Source of the DNA: QHWK01 sp035315685
GTDB taxonomy: Bacteria; Acidobacteriota; Vicinamibacteria; Vicinamibacterales; CAVVIG01
Reading direction: 5' to 3'
DNA length: 7,127 nt
Assembly (NCBI GenBank): GCA_035315685.1
Contig: DATFXR010000746.1
Coordinates: 1-7,127 of the forward strand
In this document: one piece after another, positions 7,099 to 7,127 of the stretch
Layout: every line of letters begins with the position of its first letter
Position numbering within the stretch: position 1 is the stretch's first letter
The notes under the pieces: model-generated
What the model was told of the DNA's origin: nothing
Database searches by the model: none
What the model saw: the letters and a program-made list of their open reading frames with translations, nothing else
Translations under genes and position numbers: made by a program

Positions 7099-7127
7099 AT
7101 GATCCGCAGGCTCGCGTCGGGGAAATA
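7099..7127 (+). CDS. Start of a further small or unknown gene (3' end outside window)
   Basis: An ATG follows the second PEBP stop codon by 13 nt. AAGGAG at 7084-7089, overlapping that stop codon, lies 9 nt before it. Only nine residues are visible, MIRRLASGK, and the next codon begins TA. In related genomes I recall short basic proteins that begin in a similar way (R-R-L-x-S-G-K followed by a Tyr or Trp and then R-L-Y-S), but nine residues cannot prove this. If the next codon is TAA or TAG there is no gene here. Confidence 0.45.

Overview
The window is GC-rich bacterial chromosome, coding mostly on the + strand. Codons strongly prefer G or C at the third position. It opens inside rpoC, the RNA polymerase beta' gene, so this is core chromosome and not a plasmid or phage. 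The gene content points to an uncultured-type Acidobacteriota, perhaps class Vicinamibacteria. The reasons are the GTCAGTC-type spacer repeat, exported proteins with Gly/Arg/Ala-rich linkers after an A-Q signal peptidase site, paralogous secreted PEBP proteins, and a DinB plus DUF3291 pair. This placement is an inference from remembered families and has not been searched.

Layout. (1) 2-1978 is the 3' part of rpoC, followed by a short GTCAGTC array (1983-2015) and a textbook intrinsic terminator (2016-2051) that closes the rpo operon. (2) 2093-3226 holds two adjacent cytoplasmic proteins of unknown function, both rich in CxxC-type motifs (probable zinc sites), 21 nt apart. (3) 3290-3928 is a class I SAM-methyltransferase-like protein with an apparent signal peptide. 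(4) 3937-about 4170, on the minus strand and converging on the methyltransferase, is a decayed or truncated C-terminal piece of what looks like a DUF1579-type beta-barrel protein. (5) 4380-5021 is a secreted YbhB/YbcL-type PEBP protein with a perfect TATAAT upstream. (6) 5022-5337 is a gene-free stretch with several short inverted repeats. (7) 5338-6393 is a closely spaced pair, a DinB/DUF1572-type protein and a DUF3291 protein. (8) 6477-7085 is a second secreted PEBP paralogue with its own likely promoter. (9) 7099-7127 is the first nine codons of a gene that runs out of the window.

How the genes relate. Downstream of the rpo operon the genes form small transcription units rather than one operon. 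The two PEBP paralogues share architecture (signal peptide, low-complexity linker, PEBP core). They are probably an old duplication, now separated by the DinB-DUF3291 pair. I see no CRISPR array, tRNA, rRNA, insertion sequence, phage gene or known defence system. I found no clear new multi-gene system. The most interesting leads are the exported methyltransferase, the PEBP pair around the DinB-DUF3291 module, and the hairpin-rich gap.
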